Position numbers and translations under genes: made by a program. The notes beneath the pieces are model-generated. The model did no database searches. It was not told where the DNA came from and was given only the letters and a program-made list of their open reading frames with translations. From NCBI GenBank assembly GCA_902363515.1, contig CABJAN010000001.1:124001-188000 (forward strand): a stretch of 64,000 nucleotides of DNA, read 5' to 3'. Of the stretch, positions 16,278 through 28,177 are shown piece after piece. This DNA is from Bacillota bacterium (GTDB lineage: Bacteria > Bacillota > Clostridia > Lachnospirales > Lachnospiraceae). Positions within the stretch are counted from its first letter, which is position 1, and every line of letters starts with the position of its first letter.

Positions 16278-19028
16278 TTATCTTACACCCAAATCAGCCC
16301 CTCTCTCCAGCTTATCTTTTCCCTGCTTTTCCTGGATAATTTTCTTATTGATTTCCAAGCGTTCATGGATTGATGGTTTCTTCTCTTTTCCCGTCATTGC
16401 TCTCTTTTGTGCTACTGGCTTTCTTTCAGCTTTCCCTGCGTCCTTAACTGCTGTATTTGCTTCAACGCCGGCTCTTGACACAGCTTCTCTGCTCTCATTT
16501 TTCTCTGTCACCTGCTGTTCTCGTCTCTCCTTCACACCTTTTTCTTCCAGACTGCAAAAGCTCTGCAAATACGGCAGAACATGATTCTGCATATCCGTCA
16601 GATCTTCCATATACTTCTGATACTCTTCATTACCTTTTCCTTGCTGATAACTAATCCAGCTTTCATCTGTCAATTTCATTTCATTCTGCATCTTTAACTG
16701 ACTGATGATACCACCGTTTCCAGTACCAATCTCTATCTTACCTTGAAAATGGTGCAGCATCTTATCACCCTTCTCAGCATAATATACTGTAAAAAACATC
16801 TGTGCTGTCGTTTTTGGTTCGTTGGTGTTTGGATCACGGTCAGCATACCAGGCTTTGTCCTGTTCTACGGTTTTGGAATCCAGATCAGATAACTTTTGAC
16901 ATCTTGGACTCCCCAACTCACTTTTCTCACAATAATTCACATACACCATCGGCTCCATATCTTTTGGAAGTTCCGGTTCATAGGACTTCAATCGCTCGAC
17001 CAATACTCCAGCACGGACTGACAGATCACATTCTTCCTCTACAATGTCCTTCAAATAAGAAATATAAGAATGCGTATTACCACTCTGCAAATCCAGCATT
17101 ACCTCTTGTACCGTGTTCTCTCCCGGCTCCACATTATCCCGATATTCATACGGATCAAAAGCTTCTGCGATCTCATCCAGTGCCTCTGCCAGCTGTTCTG
17201 TGTTCATTTTCTCTGGATACATTGCTTCCCTGACATCCCGCATGGGTACATATTTATAGTCCGGCAATGCTTCATGAATCTTCTCTATACCTTCCCGAAT
17301 TATTGGAAGTTCTCCAAAGAATCGAATATCATCCATATAATCACCGTGAACCGTATTTTCCTTTACAATAGAAAATTCAGCCTCATCATAAAAGCTGTCT
17401 TCCGGATCACGATAGATAATCCCCATACTGCATACTCGATAGGCATTTTCAGGATTCTCCCTATATTTTTCATAGACTGCAGCAATTTGATTAACATCGG
17501 TACTTTTTTCATAAGCCCCCATATCATGGAACTCATCGCATTCTGCCGCAAAGTATTCCAGATACGGTTCTTTCTTCGGCGGCATATTATTGAGGACATT
17601 ATCAATCATGTTATAATTCACCTCTTCCAGTTCCTCCACCTTTGCCAACGGCTTATATTCTCCCTGGCTGTTCTGAATCTCCGCCATTACAACCTCATCC
17701 ATTTCTTCTACTTTTTCCATCAGCTGATCATAATCTCCACGGATGCGTTCTCCAGTCCAGCCTTCGTCTTCCAGAAGTTCCTCTGCCGCTTCTTTAATAG
17801 AAATTTCATCATTTTCATAGACGCCACCATCCATCAGACGGAAATCTTCATCGTAAAAGGAATAATCGTATCCTTCTTCTGTTCTCTGAATAGCAAAGTA
17901 ACGTTCTCCTACCTCATATGCCAGTTCACTAAGAACCTGTTCTTCCAGATTCAGGAAAGAATCCAGTTGTTCAAAACTGATACTGTCTACAAAATGAGCT
18001 GTTACTTTTTCCCCGTCATTCAGAACTACGATATCACTGACAGACAGGGAATGTCCTCGGAAGTCTTCCGGTCTGTCAATGTTGAACCTTTCAAAAATAT
18101 CTTCCAGTGACATATTTCCCGATAAGTCTCCAACATAGACCAGCTTATAATCTTCTTTTTTTATCTGCATACCATGACTTTCAATAAAGCGCATATTCAT
18201 AAATGCATAGTTTTCGCCCGGTGAATCATCCTTGATCTGATAAATACCAAAGGTTCGCCTAGTTCCTAACAACAGGTTTGCCTCTTTCAAAGACTGAATC
18301 TGTGGATATTTCTGCATTTCCCATTCCAGGTTACGGAAACGCTCCAGTTCTGCCATGGACATCTGATAATGCTCCGGTCCTCGTTCAATTTCCATGCGTT
18401 CCGTGACATAGATCGGTGACGAAAAATTAGTGATCAGATAGATATCTGCTCCGGCATCGTATAATTTCAGTGCTTCTTCCTGGTCAATGACACTCATAGG
18501 CTTCTGAAATGCTCCAAAATCTTCATCTGCATACTCCAGATCCTGATCCCTTATCCGTTCCCACATCTGTAATTCCATGCCAAACAGACCTTCATGCGTC
18601 TGTATCATTTCTTTACTTGCATACTCTCCCTTGCCGCCATCACTGTCCAGGCAATAAATCTTCGAACCCATTCTGTGATAATCCAAGGCTGCTTCTTTTC
18701 TGAGCGGTACCATATCATCTGCTGTATATCCATAGTCACGTAATTCCAGCTTGCCTATGGTTGGATCTGGTAAGTCCTGAATATCCATTTTTGCATCATC
18801 CAGAAGTTCCTCTACTTTATCTTCATCTGCCTGATTGATTGCATCTGTCAGATTTCTTACCAACGTCCTTACTTTCTCTTCCTCGCCAATCAGATTTGCA
18901 TATTCAAAAATCTGTTCCTTTACATCCGCTGGAATCTCTATTCCCATGTGTTCTGCACGATCTATCTGTTCCTGCGTATATTCCTGCATTTTCTGCGTTT
19001 CTTTTCCTGTTATCATATTTCTCGCCAT
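16278..19028 (-). CDS. YodL-domain mobile-element protein
   Basis: A 916-aa acidic protein without membrane segments. The YodL domain lies around residues 255-345, recognisable from RRTFGIYQIKDDSPGENYAF, YVGDLSGNMSLEDIFERFNI and FRGHSLSVSDIVVLNDGEK. Further blocks such as AAECDEFHDMGAYEKSTDVN (near 505-525) match repeated segments of large polyvalent proteins in clostridial ICEs. The C-terminal 100 residues are charged and end with KPSIHERLEINKKIIQEKQG. An IHxRL motif of this kind also ends four other proteins of this element. Its function is unknown. An AGGAGG site precedes the ATG at 19028. A terminator-like hairpin overlapping the end of the upstream helicase gene may limit read-through. 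Confidence 0.8.
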   Translation of the reverse strand: MARNMITGKETQKMQEYTQEQIDRAEHMGIEIPADVKEQIFEYANLIGEEEKVRTLVRNLTDAINQADEDKVEELLDDAKMDIQDLPDPTIGKLELRDYGYTADDMVPLRKEAALDYHRMGSKIYCLDSDGGKGEYASKEMIQTHEGLFGMELQMWERIRDQDLEYADEDFGAFQKPMSVIDQEEALKLYDAGADIYLITNFSSPIYVTERMEIERGPEHYQMSMAELERFRNLEWEMQKYPQIQSLKEANLLLGTRRTFGIYQIKDDSPGENYAFMNMRFIESHGMQIKKEDYKLVYVGDLSGNMSLEDIFERFNIDRPEDFRGHSLSVSDIVVLNDGEKVTAHFVDSISFEQLDSFLNLEEQVLSELAYEVGERYFAIQRTEEGYDYSFYDEDFRLMDGGVYENDEISIKEAAEELLEDEGWTGERIRGDYDQLMEKVEEMDEVVMAEIQNSQGEYKPLAKVEELEEVNYNMIDNVLNNMPPKKEPYLEYFAAECDEFHDMGAYEKSTDVNQIAAVYEKYRENPENAYRVCSMGIIYRDPEDSFYDEAEFSIVKENTVHGDYMDDIRFFGELPIIREGIEKIHEALPDYKYVPMRDVREAMYPEKMNTEQLAEALDEIAEAFDPYEYRDNVEPGENTVQEVMLDLQSGNTHSYISYLKDIVEEECDLSVRAGVLVERLKSYEPELPKDMEPMVYVNYCEKSELGSPRCQKLSDLDSKTVEQDKAWYADRDPNTNEPKTTAQMFFTVYYAEKGDKMLHHFQGKIEIGTGNGGIISQLKMQNEMKLTDESWISYQQGKGNEEYQKYMEDLTDMQNHVLPYLQSFCSLEEKGVKERREQQVTEKNESREAVSRAGVEANTAVKDAGKAERKPVAQKRAMTGKEKKPSIHERLEINKKIIQEKQGKDKLERGADLGVR

Positions 19029-19053
19029 TCAAATTCCTCCTGTGTTCTAAAAA

Positions 19054-19095
19054 ATGGCATAACCGGCAGAACCATCTTCTACCAAATTATGCCAT
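19054..19095 (-). terminator. strong hairpin overlapping the helicase stop codon
   Basis: The arms ATGGCATAA and TTATGCCAT at the two ends pair perfectly, with an inner stem GGCAGAA/TTCTACC. On the minus strand it is followed by TTTTTT. It covers the last six codons of the 2570-aa gene and ends 26 bp before the YodL gene start, so it is either a terminator or an attenuator between the two. Confidence 0.75.
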
Positions 19096-22000
19096 CTTTC
19101 CTGTTTACATATTCCAAACCGAAGTCCCGTTTTCTGGTTTCCTTGCCACTTTCACTTTCCCGCTGACTCTTTTCTTTATAAATCTGCAGCTTCTCATGGA
19201 TAGAACCTCGTGCCGGTCTTTCTTCTTTCTCTTTTGATTCCGACTGCTCTGTTTCTGTATCTTCTCGCTCATCCATATTGAGAAGTGCATTTAGTTCTGA
19301 CAGACGCTCCAGTTTTTGGTTCAGTTCCTCTTCTTTTGGAAATGGCTTCCCGACTTCCTCTTTGGCGTTTGTCATCTGCTCCTGTACAGTTTCCAGCCGT
19401 TGTTCTGCTTCTGCCAGTTTCTCCGGATAACTTTCTAAAAGATTATTGATACGAGTGATATTTCCTAGAGCATCGGCTCCCAACCGAACTTTAGCTACCG
19501 ATTCATGCTTTACAGACAGGATAAACTCTTTGCTCCAGCTGTCGAATTGGATTCTCATGTTAAATCCCTGATAGCTTCCAACGTCCATAGCTGCATCTAC
19601 AGACTTAATGTCTTTGCAGACCGCCAGAAGTGCCGCACCTGCCTCTTTCTTTTCTGTAAACACTTTGCCACTGATTTCCATAGAAAACTGCTCTGGATCT
19701 GTGATTTTATGCTCAGAAAAGTGAGTAATGTCTGCCTTGTAGCTGTCAATGATCTCTGTCAGTTTTGCAATCTGTTGCGGAAAATTCCTTGCAATATCAT
19801 CTTCCAATCGGTATTGGTTATTCATGTGGTTCGCTTTTAAAAGCTTTAATTTCGCCACATCCACATCCAATGCCATCTTCTCTTTTACTGCTGGATTTCC
19901 GGTTGCAAGTGCCTTGACCTCCGCATAGGAAAGTGCCGCTTCATCCACATCTTCGCAACTTCGCACAGGTGCTTTGCTGGTCATAATCTGAGAAATAAAT
20001 TTCTGCTTATTCTCGATCAACTGCCACATATAACTGTCGAATGTGGATTCTGTTACATACCGGAAGATATGAACCTTTTTATTATGGTTTCCCTGACGGA
20101 TGATACGTCCTTCCCTCTGTTCCAAGTCAGACGGTTTCCAGCCAATATCCAGATGATGCAGGGCAATCAAACGGTCCTGCACATTGGTTCCAGCGCCCAT
20201 TTTTGCAGTTGAACCAATCAAAAAACGAACCTGTCCGGATTTTACTTTTCCAAACAGCTCCGTCTTTTTTGCTTCTGTATTTGCATCATGAATAAACGCA
20301 ATTTCTTTTTCCGGCACTCCTTTTTCCATCAGCTTCCGTTTCAGGTCATCGTAGACATTAAAACTGCCATCGCCTTTTGGTGTGCTCAAATCACAGAAAA
20401 TCAACTGTGCTGATTTCTGTGCTGCTGTATCTTTCCATATTTCATAGCTTTTCTCTGCACAGACTGCTATTTTACTTTCCGGATTATCCGGCAATAATTC
20501 GTTCACTAAACGCTGATCCAGTGCTAACTTTCTTCCGTCATTGGTAATTTTCAGCATATTATCAACGGAGGCATCTACCCCGCCGTTTCTGACAACTTCT
20601 GCACGTTCTCCCAGACTTTCTACGATTTCTTTCTGCTGTTCTGTTGGTTTCAACACCACTGTTTCATATTCCGCTTCCGGCACAGGAAGCTTTAACTGAT
20701 CAGAAGTCTTGATATCTGCAATCTCCTTGAACATATTCATCAGTTCCGGAATATTATAAAACCGTGCGAATCTGGACTTTGCACGATAACCTGTTCCTTC
20801 CGGTGCAAGTTCGATACTCGTGACAACTTCTCCAAAAGTAGAAGCCCAGGAATCAAACAATCCAAGTCCCATATTTTGTAATTTGCTGTTCTGCAAGTAT
20901 CTCTGCATAACATAAAGCTCCGTCATACTGTTACTGATCGGTGTACCTGTAGCAAAGGTAATGCCTTTCCCTCCGGTAATCTCGTCCAGATACTGACATT
21001 TATTGAACATATCCGCCGACTTCTGTGCTTCGTTCTGCGCAATCCCCGCTACATTTCTCATTTTTGTATAGAGAAACGCATTTTTATAGCTGTGTGCTTC
21101 ATCTACATACAAGTGATCCACTCCCAGTTCTTCAAACGTAACTACCTGATCTTTTTTCTCTTTCTGATTCAGTTTTTCCAGCCTTGTCTGCAGTGTCTTT
21201 CTGGTCTTTTCAATCTGTTTGACGGTATAACGTCCGCCATCCTGTTCATACCTTGCACTCTGAATTGCCATTTCCAGATCATCAATCTGCTTCCGTAACA
21301 TGGCTTCCTGACGTTCATCAGAGATTGGAATACGCTCAAACTGGGAATGTCCAATGATAATAGCATCATAATTTCCCATAGCGATTCTGGCACAGAACTT
21401 CTTTCGATTTGCCGGTTCAAAATCTTTCTTCGTTGCCACCAGAATATTGGCACCCGGATATAACTGCAGGAATTCTGCACCCCACTGCTCCGTCAAATGG
21501 TTTGGAACGACAAAGAGGTTTTTCTGAGATAATCCCAGGCGTTTGCTCTCCATTGCCGCCGCTACCATTTCGTAGGTCTTTCCAGCTCCTACTACATGAG
21601 CAAGAAGCACATTCTCTCCATAAAGCTGATGTGCGACAGCGTTTTTCTGATGTGGGCGAAGTTCAATTTCCGGATTCATTCCTGGGAAAGTCAAATGACT
21701 GCCATCGTATTCACGGGGACGGATGCTGTTAAATCGTTCATTGTACACTTTTACCAGCCTCTCTCGTCTCTGCTGGTCTTTAAAAATCCAGTCCTTAAAT
21801 GCTGCTTTCATGGCATCCTGCTTCTGTGATGCCAGCATGGTTTCTTTCTTATTAAGGACACGGATCTCATCACCATTTTCATTGACACTCTTATCATAGA
21901 TGCGTACATCTTTCAGGTTCAGGGTATCTTCCAGAATCTTATAGGCATTTGCTCTCTCAGTTCCATACGTTGCATAGGCAAACGCATTTTGGGGACTGTC

Positions 22001-25000
22001 GGCATTCTTTCCTGTAATCCTCCACTCACCATTTACCTCAGAGAATTTCACCTGTATTTCTTTCTGAAGCAGATACCATGGTGTATGCAATGTTTCTTGC
22101 ATAAAATCCTGATAATCCGAAGGTTCAATCCAGGTAGCTCCAATACGCACTTCAATCTCCGATGCTTCCAGATCTCTCGGCTGAACTGCCTCTAGTGCAC
22201 GCACATTCGATGTGAATTCCGGATGATTCTCTGCAAAAGTTCTCGCAGTATTTAATTTATCCCTAACATTTCCGGAGAGATATTCATCTCCGCTTTCCCA
22301 CTGGTCTGTCAGTGGATTTTTGAAGATAACTCCAACCAGCTCTTCTGTAATTTTCTCTTCGGTCTTTCCGGTCAGCTGTGCCATATATGGGAGATCTACT
22401 TTAGCCCTTTCATTTAAAGACAGAGCAAGTGCTTCTGTGGCTGTCTCCACACTTGTCACAGCAACCGCCTTTTTGATGGTTCGTTTGGTGAACATGTCCG
22501 CTTTCCGCTTCAATGTTCCATCTTCATTCAAGTCTTCCAGGGAACACAGCAGACAATAAGAAGAGTCATCAGAAAATGCCCGTTTATTAGCATTACTTCC
22601 AATAACTCCATACTTTGCTGTGTAGGTATCATACACCTGATTCAGTTTTTCCTGCTGTTTTTGGATTTCTTCGTCTGTGACAAATTCTTCCATCTGCATG
22701 GCGATCAGCTCACGAACGGTATCACGGATTGCAACCATGCCTTTTACACGTTCTGCAGTGGCTGCAGGCATTTTCACCTGATTCATCAAAGAGTTGACAC
22801 GATAATATACCTGATCATCTACCACCGTATAGCTGTAATTTCTAACATTCGGATCAGCCGGAATACTCTCTGGCATCTCATCCAGTTCTGTTTCCACATC
22901 TACTGCCGGTACCATGCTTCCCTTAATTTGTTTCACAGCTTCTTGTAACTGTAATTCCAAATCAGCTCCTTCCATTGGAGCACATGTTGTTTCCATACCA
23001 TACGGACCGGACACTTCTTTCATCTCACCCAGAATCATTTCCGGATGCTGAACAAAATACTGATTGACCGTAATTCCATTGACATCACTATCCAGATTTA
23101 TCCATTCCGGCATTTCTTTCGTAAGGCTTTCCCTCTTTTGGAAAAACAAGATATCAGCACTGACTTCTGTTCCCGCATTTGCCTTAAAAGCTGTGTTCGG
23201 CAGTCGGATTGCTCCCAACAGATCTGCCCGCTCTGCCAGATATTTCCGGACTTCCGGTGACGCCTTATCCATAGTTCCCTTTGTTGTGATCAGTGCCGCC
23301 ACACCACCTGGACGTAACTGATCTATCGTCTTGGCGAGAAAGTAATCATGGATCATGAAATTGTAGCGATCATACTGACGGTCATTGACCTTGTATGCAC
23401 CAAATGGCACATTTCCAATCGCCACATCAAAAAAATCATTAGGATAATCTGTCTTCTCAAAACCTTTGATCTGAATATTGGCATCTGGATAGAGTAGCTT
23501 TGCAATTCTACCGCTGATACTGTCCAGTTCCACACCATAGAGTTTGGACTGATTTAGATTCTCTGGAAGCATTCCAAAGAAGTTCCCGACTCCCATAGAC
23601 GGCTCCAGGATATTTCCTTTTGTAAATCCCAGATTCTCCAACACCTGATACATACTTTCAATCACAATCGGCTGTGTATAATGAGCATTTAACGTGGAAG
23701 CTCTGGCTGCAGCATATTCCTCTGGTGTAAGAACCGTCTTTAATTCCAGATATTCTGTCTCCCATGCAGCTTTTGTCTCATCAAATGCATCTGCAAGACC
23801 TCCCCAGCCGACGTACCTGGATAAGATTTTCTGTTCCTCTGATGTCGCATTGCGGTTCTCATCCTCACATTTCTTTAACAACTGGATAGCCATGATATTG
23901 GCTCGGAATTTCTCCTTCGGTGTTCCCTGTCCAAGTTCATCATCTGTGATACGGAAGTTCGTTGCTTGAATCGGTTCTGCTATTCCGTTAATCTCTTCCA
24001 AAGATTCTTTTTCTTCCGATACCTCAGCTTCTCCCGATAATTCTTTTTCTTTTTTATCATAATCTGTCCACACACGTTGAGAAATAGCAGTAAAATACGA
24101 GGACTCTTCCTCCATAATTTCTTCCCTGATTTCCCGTAATTCATCTAAGGTATCCGCATTTACAGTTTTGTTGTGATAATGATAATAAAGTACTTCTTGT
24201 CCGAGTTTTACATCCAGACGTTCCAATTCTTGTGTTGACATTCGATTCCAAATATCATCTTTTTCCGTATGAATCGTGAAACCTTCTCCATCATCATGAT
24301 ATTCTAATGTGTATTGAAGTCGATTCACTTCTCCCTTAACTTTGCAATCAAAATCATGGATTCTTGTTCTGGTACCGGACATATATTCTGAATCAACTAA
24401 TCTCAAATCAGTTATATCTTCCGCTGTCAAAGTATCCTGCTCCAGCTGTTCTCCTAACATCTGCTGTGCTTCTTCCAAATCTGCCAGTCTCTGTGCTTCC
24501 TGCCGCTCTTCATACTTTTCCAATTCTTCCGGTGATAAGAAATCATCGGTGCGGATCAGCTGACGGACACGTTCTGCAACCTTATTCCATTTTAATAGAA
24601 TTTCTACTTCTGGACTGCCAATCTTTCCTTTCGCAAGTTTTAATCCTTTTGCATCATGTGAGGCATCAGATTCATACGCTCCCGGTATCCCAGGTGATGC
24701 ACCACCTGTTCCATACTCATTTTTCAGGAACTCTGCTGCATCTTTCATATCATGATGCTCCATGAAATACTCATAGATCCGGTTGCGCCCTCCGGCTGTA
24801 ATGCCGCCTCTTCTAAGGACAGCATCTATTTCATCTTGTGTAATAAAGGAAAGTGCCGGACGTTCGACCGTAAATTTCTGGTCTACCCAGGAACGCTCCC
24901 TCTGAAGATCCTGAAAGCGTTGGAGATATTCCGGATTATGCTGAATCTCCCAGCGGTGATAATCTCCCGGATTCTCATCCATATATTTCTGCAGCCATTC

Positions 25001-26791
25001 AAAACGATAGACAATCGCATCTGCTTCCTCTTGATCTGTCCATGCTCCACTCACTACATCCTGCCAGTATGAATATGATTGTTTCTTTTCCCAGTTTCTG
25101 CAAGTATCCCGAAAATGAAGTGCAAGAAGATTGGTCATTTCTTCCTGCTCCTGTTCAATGGCATTATTGGAAATCAAATTATCCACGTAATTTCCATCCT
25201 CATACATATCTCGAATTCTGTTCGCTGCTTCTTCCCACGTAACCATGCGGTCAAAGTTTCTTCTGGCAGAGTCCCCTCGCCGGATACGGATACCATCATT
25301 GTCATACCAGATACTGATTTTCTGACCATCTATGGTAAATCCTTTGCCACCAGTTCCATATTCATCTTTCAGAAAACTCCGCATTTCTTCATTATCCAGA
25401 CCTTCAATCAGTCTTGCTGTAATATGAAACAGTGTATTTTTCTGTCCGCTTCCCGTGCGGAGAATATCATTTACCACTTCATCGGAAATAAGAAAAGCGG
25501 CTGGCTGTTCCAATGCAGCTGCCGCTTTCCTTATTTCTCCTAACTGTTCCTCTTCTGTTGGGAACAGGCTTAACTGTAAATAATCTCCTGAATCATCAGC
25601 TCCTCTGCCTGTGCCTTGATCTGGTTCATGTGTCTGGTCCATGCCATCCCGTCTGCCATTTTGTCCGGTGCCGGATCTTTCTCCAGAAGTTCGTTCATCA
25701 GGTTGTCTACTCTCTGCCTTGCCTGACTGTCGATCTCCATCAGGTGACTGTCCAGACGGTTCTGCAGTGTCAGAATGTTGAACCTGGCTACCTTGTGGTT
25801 TCTCAGATACTCTTTCCTCATCATTCCGTACTTCCCGATGGTTCCTCTCGTCTCTTCCAGGCTGATATCTGGAATCTGATACTCTCCGTTCTGGCTGTAA
25901 CTGATTTCTCTCATAGTCTGTTTCCTCCTTTTTTTCTTCTCTATCTTCTGCGTTATTCGTATTGCTTTCACGAATTAACGTGTTAAATTCATTATAAGCT
26001 ACTTCTTTTTCTTTTGCAACCGTTTTCAGGTCATTTTCCAGATCATTCAGAACATATCGTCCAATCTGCATCAGGACTGGTCTGCTGATCTCGTTGACTG
26101 CACTTCCCAGATGTCCTAATACTTTCAGCTGATTAAAGTCCGTAATATGCCGAAAATCCTCTGCATCCAGATATTCCTGTGCATCCAGCCCACATCGGTT
26201 TAGTAATACATACCAGACACTATTGGTCATCAGTTCCCGGAATTCTACTTCCTGATTCTGTTCGTCCAGTTCTTCCAAAAATGTCCCTGTTACATCCAGT
26301 CTCAGTTCTTCCAATGCATCTGGAAGCCATTCCTGCATACTCTCCTTCGCTGCCTGATGCAGACTTTCAGCAAGTCCTCCTTTTATATCTTCCAGTGATA
26401 ACTGCTCCTGCAGATAATCTGCCACCAGCTGTTCTCCTTCCACCGGAAGATTCCATAACTGAGGATCCTTTCCAAGATTCCGCACTTTATAAGTGTCCTG
26501 CACATCAAATACATAACGAAGTTTTGTTTTCGGTCCGGAAGTATTGTCAATCAAGGCAATCCCCTTAGATCCCTTTTTGATCCAGCGGTACATCTTCTGA
26601 TTCCAGATTTCCATGGATGCTACGGCAGTTGCTTCCGGCCGCTGTGCATAAATTAAAAGCTGTTCTGGAAAAGTGTATTTGTACAGTCTGGATGCCGTGT
26701 TTAGGAACCGCATCCATTCCTGCGGACTGGCAGCTACATCTTTTGCCACCTCTTCCGTCAGCTGTTCCATTGCATATAATTTATTTGCCAT
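19079..26791 (-). CDS. giant DNA methylase / SNF2-type helicase of conjugative elements
   Basis: A 2570-aa multidomain protein. Residues 1-85 ([20 protein letters not shown], then [15 protein letters not shown]) match the ArdC-like N-terminal domain. Residues about 960-1220 hold an N6-adenine methyltransferase: motif I in [13 protein letters not shown], and NVPFGAY near 1127 in place of NPPF/Y. A superfamily 2 helicase follows, with Walker A in [18 protein letters not shown] near 1737, DEAH near 1898 and [20 protein letters not shown] near 2230. The end has an [11 protein letters not shown] motif and basic tail. Such proteins are conserved in Tn1549-like ICEs and are thought to protect or process transferred DNA; the exact role is not known. 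A terminator-like hairpin and AAGGAG site precede the start. Confidence 0.88.
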   Translation of the reverse strand: MANKLYAMEQLTEEVAKDVAASPQEWMRFLNTASRLYKYTFPEQLLIYAQRPEATAVASMEIWNQKMYRWIKKGSKGIALIDNTSGPKTKLRYVFDVQDTYKVRNLGKDPQLWNLPVEGEQLVADYLQEQLSLEDIKGGLAESLHQAAKESMQEWLPDALEELRLDVTGTFLEELDEQNQEVEFRELMTNSVWYVLLNRCGLDAQEYLDAEDFRHITDFNQLKVLGHLGSAVNEISRPVLMQIGRYVLNDLENDLKTVAKEKEVAYNEFNTLIRESNTNNAEDREEKKEETDYERNQLQPERRVSDSRYQPGRDERNHREVRNDEERVSEKPQGSQVQHSDTAEPSGQSPDGDRQSGKAESRQPDERTSGERSGTGQNGRRDGMDQTHEPDQGTGRGADDSGDYLQLSLFPTEEEQLGEIRKAAAALEQPAAFLISDEVVNDILRTGSGQKNTLFHITARLIEGLDNEEMRSFLKDEYGTGGKGFTIDGQKISIWYDNDGIRIRRGDSARRNFDRMVTWEEAANRIRDMYEDGNYVDNLISNNAIEQEQEEMTNLLALHFRDTCRNWEKKQSYSYWQDVVSGAWTDQEEADAIVYRFEWLQKYMDENPGDYHRWEIQHNPEYLQRFQDLQRERSWVDQKFTVERPALSFITQDEIDAVLRRGGITAGGRNRIYEYFMEHHDMKDAAEFLKNEYGTGGASPGIPGAYESDASHDAKGLKLAKGKIGSPEVEILLKWNKVAERVRQLIRTDDFLSPEELEKYEERQEAQRLADLEEAQQMLGEQLEQDTLTAEDITDLRLVDSEYMSGTRTRIHDFDCKVKGEVNRLQYTLEYHDDGEGFTIHTEKDDIWNRMSTQELERLDVKLGQEVLYYHYHNKTVNADTLDELREIREEIMEEESSYFTAISQRVWTDYDKKEKELSGEAEVSEEKESLEEINGIAEPIQATNFRITDDELGQGTPKEKFRANIMAIQLLKKCEDENRNATSEEQKILSRYVGWGGLADAFDETKAAWETEYLELKTVLTPEEYAAARASTLNAHYTQPIVIESMYQVLENLGFTKGNILEPSMGVGNFFGMLPENLNQSKLYGVELDSISGRIAKLLYPDANIQIKGFEKTDYPNDFFDVAIGNVPFGAYKVNDRQYDRYNFMIHDYFLAKTIDQLRPGGVAALITTKGTMDKASPEVRKYLAERADLLGAIRLPNTAFKANAGTEVSADILFFQKRESLTKEMPEWINLDSDVNGITVNQYFVQHPEMILGEMKEVSGPYGMETTCAPMEGADLELQLQEAVKQIKGSMVPAVDVETELDEMPESIPADPNVRNYSYTVVDDQVYYRVNSLMNQVKMPAATAERVKGMVAIRDTVRELIAMQMEEFVTDEEIQKQQEKLNQVYDTYTAKYGVIGSNANKRAFSDDSSYCLLCSLEDLNEDGTLKRKADMFTKRTIKKAVAVTSVETATEALALSLNERAKVDLPYMAQLTGKTEEKITEELVGVIFKNPLTDQWESGDEYLSGNVRDKLNTARTFAENHPEFTSNVRALEAVQPRDLEASEIEVRIGATWIEPSDYQDFMQETLHTPWYLLQKEIQVKFSEVNGEWRITGKNADSPQNAFAYATYGTERANAYKILEDTLNLKDVRIYDKSVNENGDEIRVLNKKETMLASQKQDAMKAAFKDWIFKDQQRRERLVKVYNERFNSIRPREYDGSHLTFPGMNPEIELRPHQKNAVAHQLYGENVLLAHVVGAGKTYEMVAAAMESKRLGLSQKNLFVVPNHLTEQWGAEFLQLYPGANILVATKKDFEPANRKKFCARIAMGNYDAIIIGHSQFERIPISDERQEAMLRKQIDDLEMAIQSARYEQDGGRYTVKQIEKTRKTLQTRLEKLNQKEKKDQVVTFEELGVDHLYVDEAHSYKNAFLYTKMRNVAGIAQNEAQKSADMFNKCQYLDEITGGKGITFATGTPISNSMTELYVMQRYLQNSKLQNMGLGLFDSWASTFGEVVTSIELAPEGTGYRAKSRFARFYNIPELMNMFKEIADIKTSDQLKLPVPEAEYETVVLKPTEQQKEIVESLGERAEVVRNGGVDASVDNMLKITNDGRKLALDQRLVNELLPDNPESKIAVCAEKSYEIWKDTAAQKSAQLIFCDLSTPKGDGSFNVYDDLKRKLMEKGVPEKEIAFIHDANTEAKKTELFGKVKSGQVRFLIGSTAKMGAGTNVQDRLIALHHLDIGWKPSDLEQREGRIIRQGNHNKKVHIFRYVTESTFDSYMWQLIENKQKFISQIMTSKAPVRSCEDVDEAALSYAEVKALATGNPAVKEKMALDVDVAKLKLLKANHMNNQYRLEDDIARNFPQQIAKLTEIIDSYKADITHFSEHKITDPEQFSMEISGKVFTEKKEAGAALLAVCKDIKSVDAAMDVGSYQGFNMRIQFDSWSKEFILSVKHESVAKVRLGADALGNITRINNLLESYPEKLAEAEQRLETVQEQMTNAKEEVGKPFPKEEELNQKLERLSELNALLNMDEREDTETEQSESKEKEERPARGSIHEKLQIYKEKSQRESESGKETRKRDFGLEYVNRKDGIIW

Positions 26792-26813
26792 GTGCTACTC
26801 CTTTTCATAAAAT

Positions 26814-26839
26814 AAGGGACTGCTTGGCACAGTCCCCTT
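26814..26839 (-). terminator. intrinsic terminator between the DUF5688 gene and the helicase gene
   Basis: GGGACTG and CAGTCCC form a stem around a 7-nt loop (TGCCAAG on the minus strand), extended by AA/TT pairs and followed by TTATTTTAT. It lies 20 bp after the DUF5688 stop and about 23 bp upstream of the helicase start. Confidence 0.8.
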
Positions 26840-26859
26840 AAAATCATCGTTGTTACTCT

Positions 26860-27948
26860 TTATAATGCTGTGGCAAGATCTTTTGACTTATTCTTTGGCA
26901 CTTTGTCTGACTCTTTTGCCTTGATTTCTGCCTTAGCTTTCTCCAATCTTCCATGGATTCCACCTTTTACTTCCGCTTTTTCAGCTGCTTTTTCTTTTTC
27001 CAGACGTGCTTCCCTGCGCTCAGCATTTTCCATGACTGCTGTCTTTCCATCACAGAACTGAACCTTATCTGACAGCTGTTCCTCTCTTTCTACCTGTGTC
27101 TCATTGACTTCTTTTACCATCGCATTTAATTCCGGGACCTGAAAAATTCCGTTATCAGGGAGAATCAGCACTTCATGAATGGAAGATGGGATGACAAAGT
27201 AATCACTACCTAGGCATTCCCCAATCTGTTTTCGGATATCTTCCTGCAGTAACAGTGATGCACCATTCATCTTAGCTTTATTTGTCAGGCAGAACATTGG
27301 TTTTTCCATGGCTTCAATATCCATTTTTTCATTCAGCAGGTTTTCTGGTTCTTCACCAAAAATCATAGATTTTATAATCTCATTCATATCCATAAGTGTT
27401 ACACCACGTTTTCGATCTGCCGTCATTGCATCTGCCTGAATCTGTTCGACGGATACTCCCCATTCATTCATCATAGAAATAGTTACCGGAATACTGCCGA
27501 CTCCCTCTTCATTTTCTTTCAGATTTATTGCATAATAGGCTGCAAAATCTCCGTGTTCCGTGACCACTTTGTCTGTCAGACGTTCTTCATTCCACTCCTG
27601 GTCACAGATTCTCACCTGCAGTTTTTCCTTCATTTTTTCATAATCGAAAATGTCAGGTACTCCCATTTTAATAAATTCTGCTTTATCCTGTGCTTCAATA
27701 TACATGTCAACCACATCGCCAACACAAGAATCCACATCTTTTCCAATCACATATTCCAGGTAGAAGGAATCCAGATAGACTCTCGGTACGATTCTCTGAT
27801 CTCCATTTGGAATTGTAATGCCAGTAAGCTTCAATCCATTATTTTTTTCTACTTCCTGAAGTGTAATTTCTGCGTCCTTGTAAGACTCTGGCAGATACTC
27901 CTTTACATTGTCTTTGACATATTCATAAAATTCTTTTCTGTTCATCAT
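26860..27948 (-). CDS. DUF5688 family mobile-element protein
   Basis: A 362-aa cytoplasmic protein starting MMNRKEFYEYVKDNVKEYLP, followed by the repeat-rich Ile/Val-Pro segment TGITIPNGDQRIVPRVYLDS, which is typical of the DUF5688 family in clostridial ICEs. The C-terminal third is charged and ends IHGRLEKAKAEIKAKESD, another copy of the short IHxRL motif seen in its neighbours. No catalytic motif is visible and its function is unknown. It follows a 46-aa gene by stop/start proximity (AAAGGGG site, then ATGATG), so the two form a small transcription unit closed by the terminator at 26814-26839. Confidence 0.75.
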   Translation of the reverse strand: MMNRKEFYEYVKDNVKEYLPESYKDAEITLQEVEKNNGLKLTGITIPNGDQRIVPRVYLDSFYLEYVIGKDVDSCVGDVVDMYIEAQDKAEFIKMGVPDIFDYEKMKEKLQVRICDQEWNEERLTDKVVTEHGDFAAYYAINLKENEEGVGSIPVTISMMNEWGVSVEQIQADAMTADRKRGVTLMDMNEIIKSMIFGEEPENLLNEKMDIEAMEKPMFCLTNKAKMNGASLLLQEDIRKQIGECLGSDYFVIPSSIHEVLILPDNGIFQVPELNAMVKEVNETQVEREEQLSDKVQFCDGKTAVMENAERREARLEKEKAAEKAEVKGGIHGRLEKAKAEIKAKESDKVPKNKSKDLATAL

Positions 27949-27954
27949 ACGCTT

Positions 27955-28095
27955 TTACCCCTTTCTGATCATGTGATGGTTCATTCTTTTTCTGCTGACC
28001 ATCTGCTCGGCTTTCTTCTGATAAGCCATCATTCTCTTTAAAGTTTTCTCCTGGTTTTTTCGTGCTTCCTGTCTTTTTTCCATTGCTTTCATCAT
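27955..28095 (-). CDS. 46-aa basic protein of the ICE
   Basis: A small frame with a good AAAGG site about 11 nt before the ATGATG. The product MMKAMEKRQEARKNQEKTLK, RMMAYQKKAEQMVSRKRMNH, HMIRKG is strongly basic and likely a single long helix. Its stop lies inside the ribosome-binding region of the DUF5688 gene, so the pair is probably coupled. It could bind nucleic acid, judged only by charge. Its function is unknown. Confidence 0.6.
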   Translation of the reverse strand: MMKAMEKRQEARKNQEKTLKRMMAYQKKAEQMVSRKRMNHHMIRKG

Positions 28096-28134
28096 AGTTT
28101 TTTATTCCTTTCTGTGATTTTTTTGTATGAAAAA

Positions 28135-28157
28135 GGGAGCCTCAAATAGAAGCTCCC
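28135..28157 (-). terminator. intrinsic terminator after the CnaB-repeat adhesin gene
   Basis: GGGAGC (28135-28140) and GCTCCC (28152-28157) pair around an 11-nt loop. The minus-strand transcript continues with TTTTTC. It lies 21 bp beyond the adhesin stop. Confidence 0.85.
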
Positions 28158-28177
28158 AATCATAACCGTTGGTTTCC

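Noticed and set aside
17070..18110. 346-codon open frame on the plus strand
   Set aside because: It lies fully antisense to the YodL-protein gene, has a Phe/Ile/His-rich composition typical of complement reading, and has no ribosome binding site or known domain.
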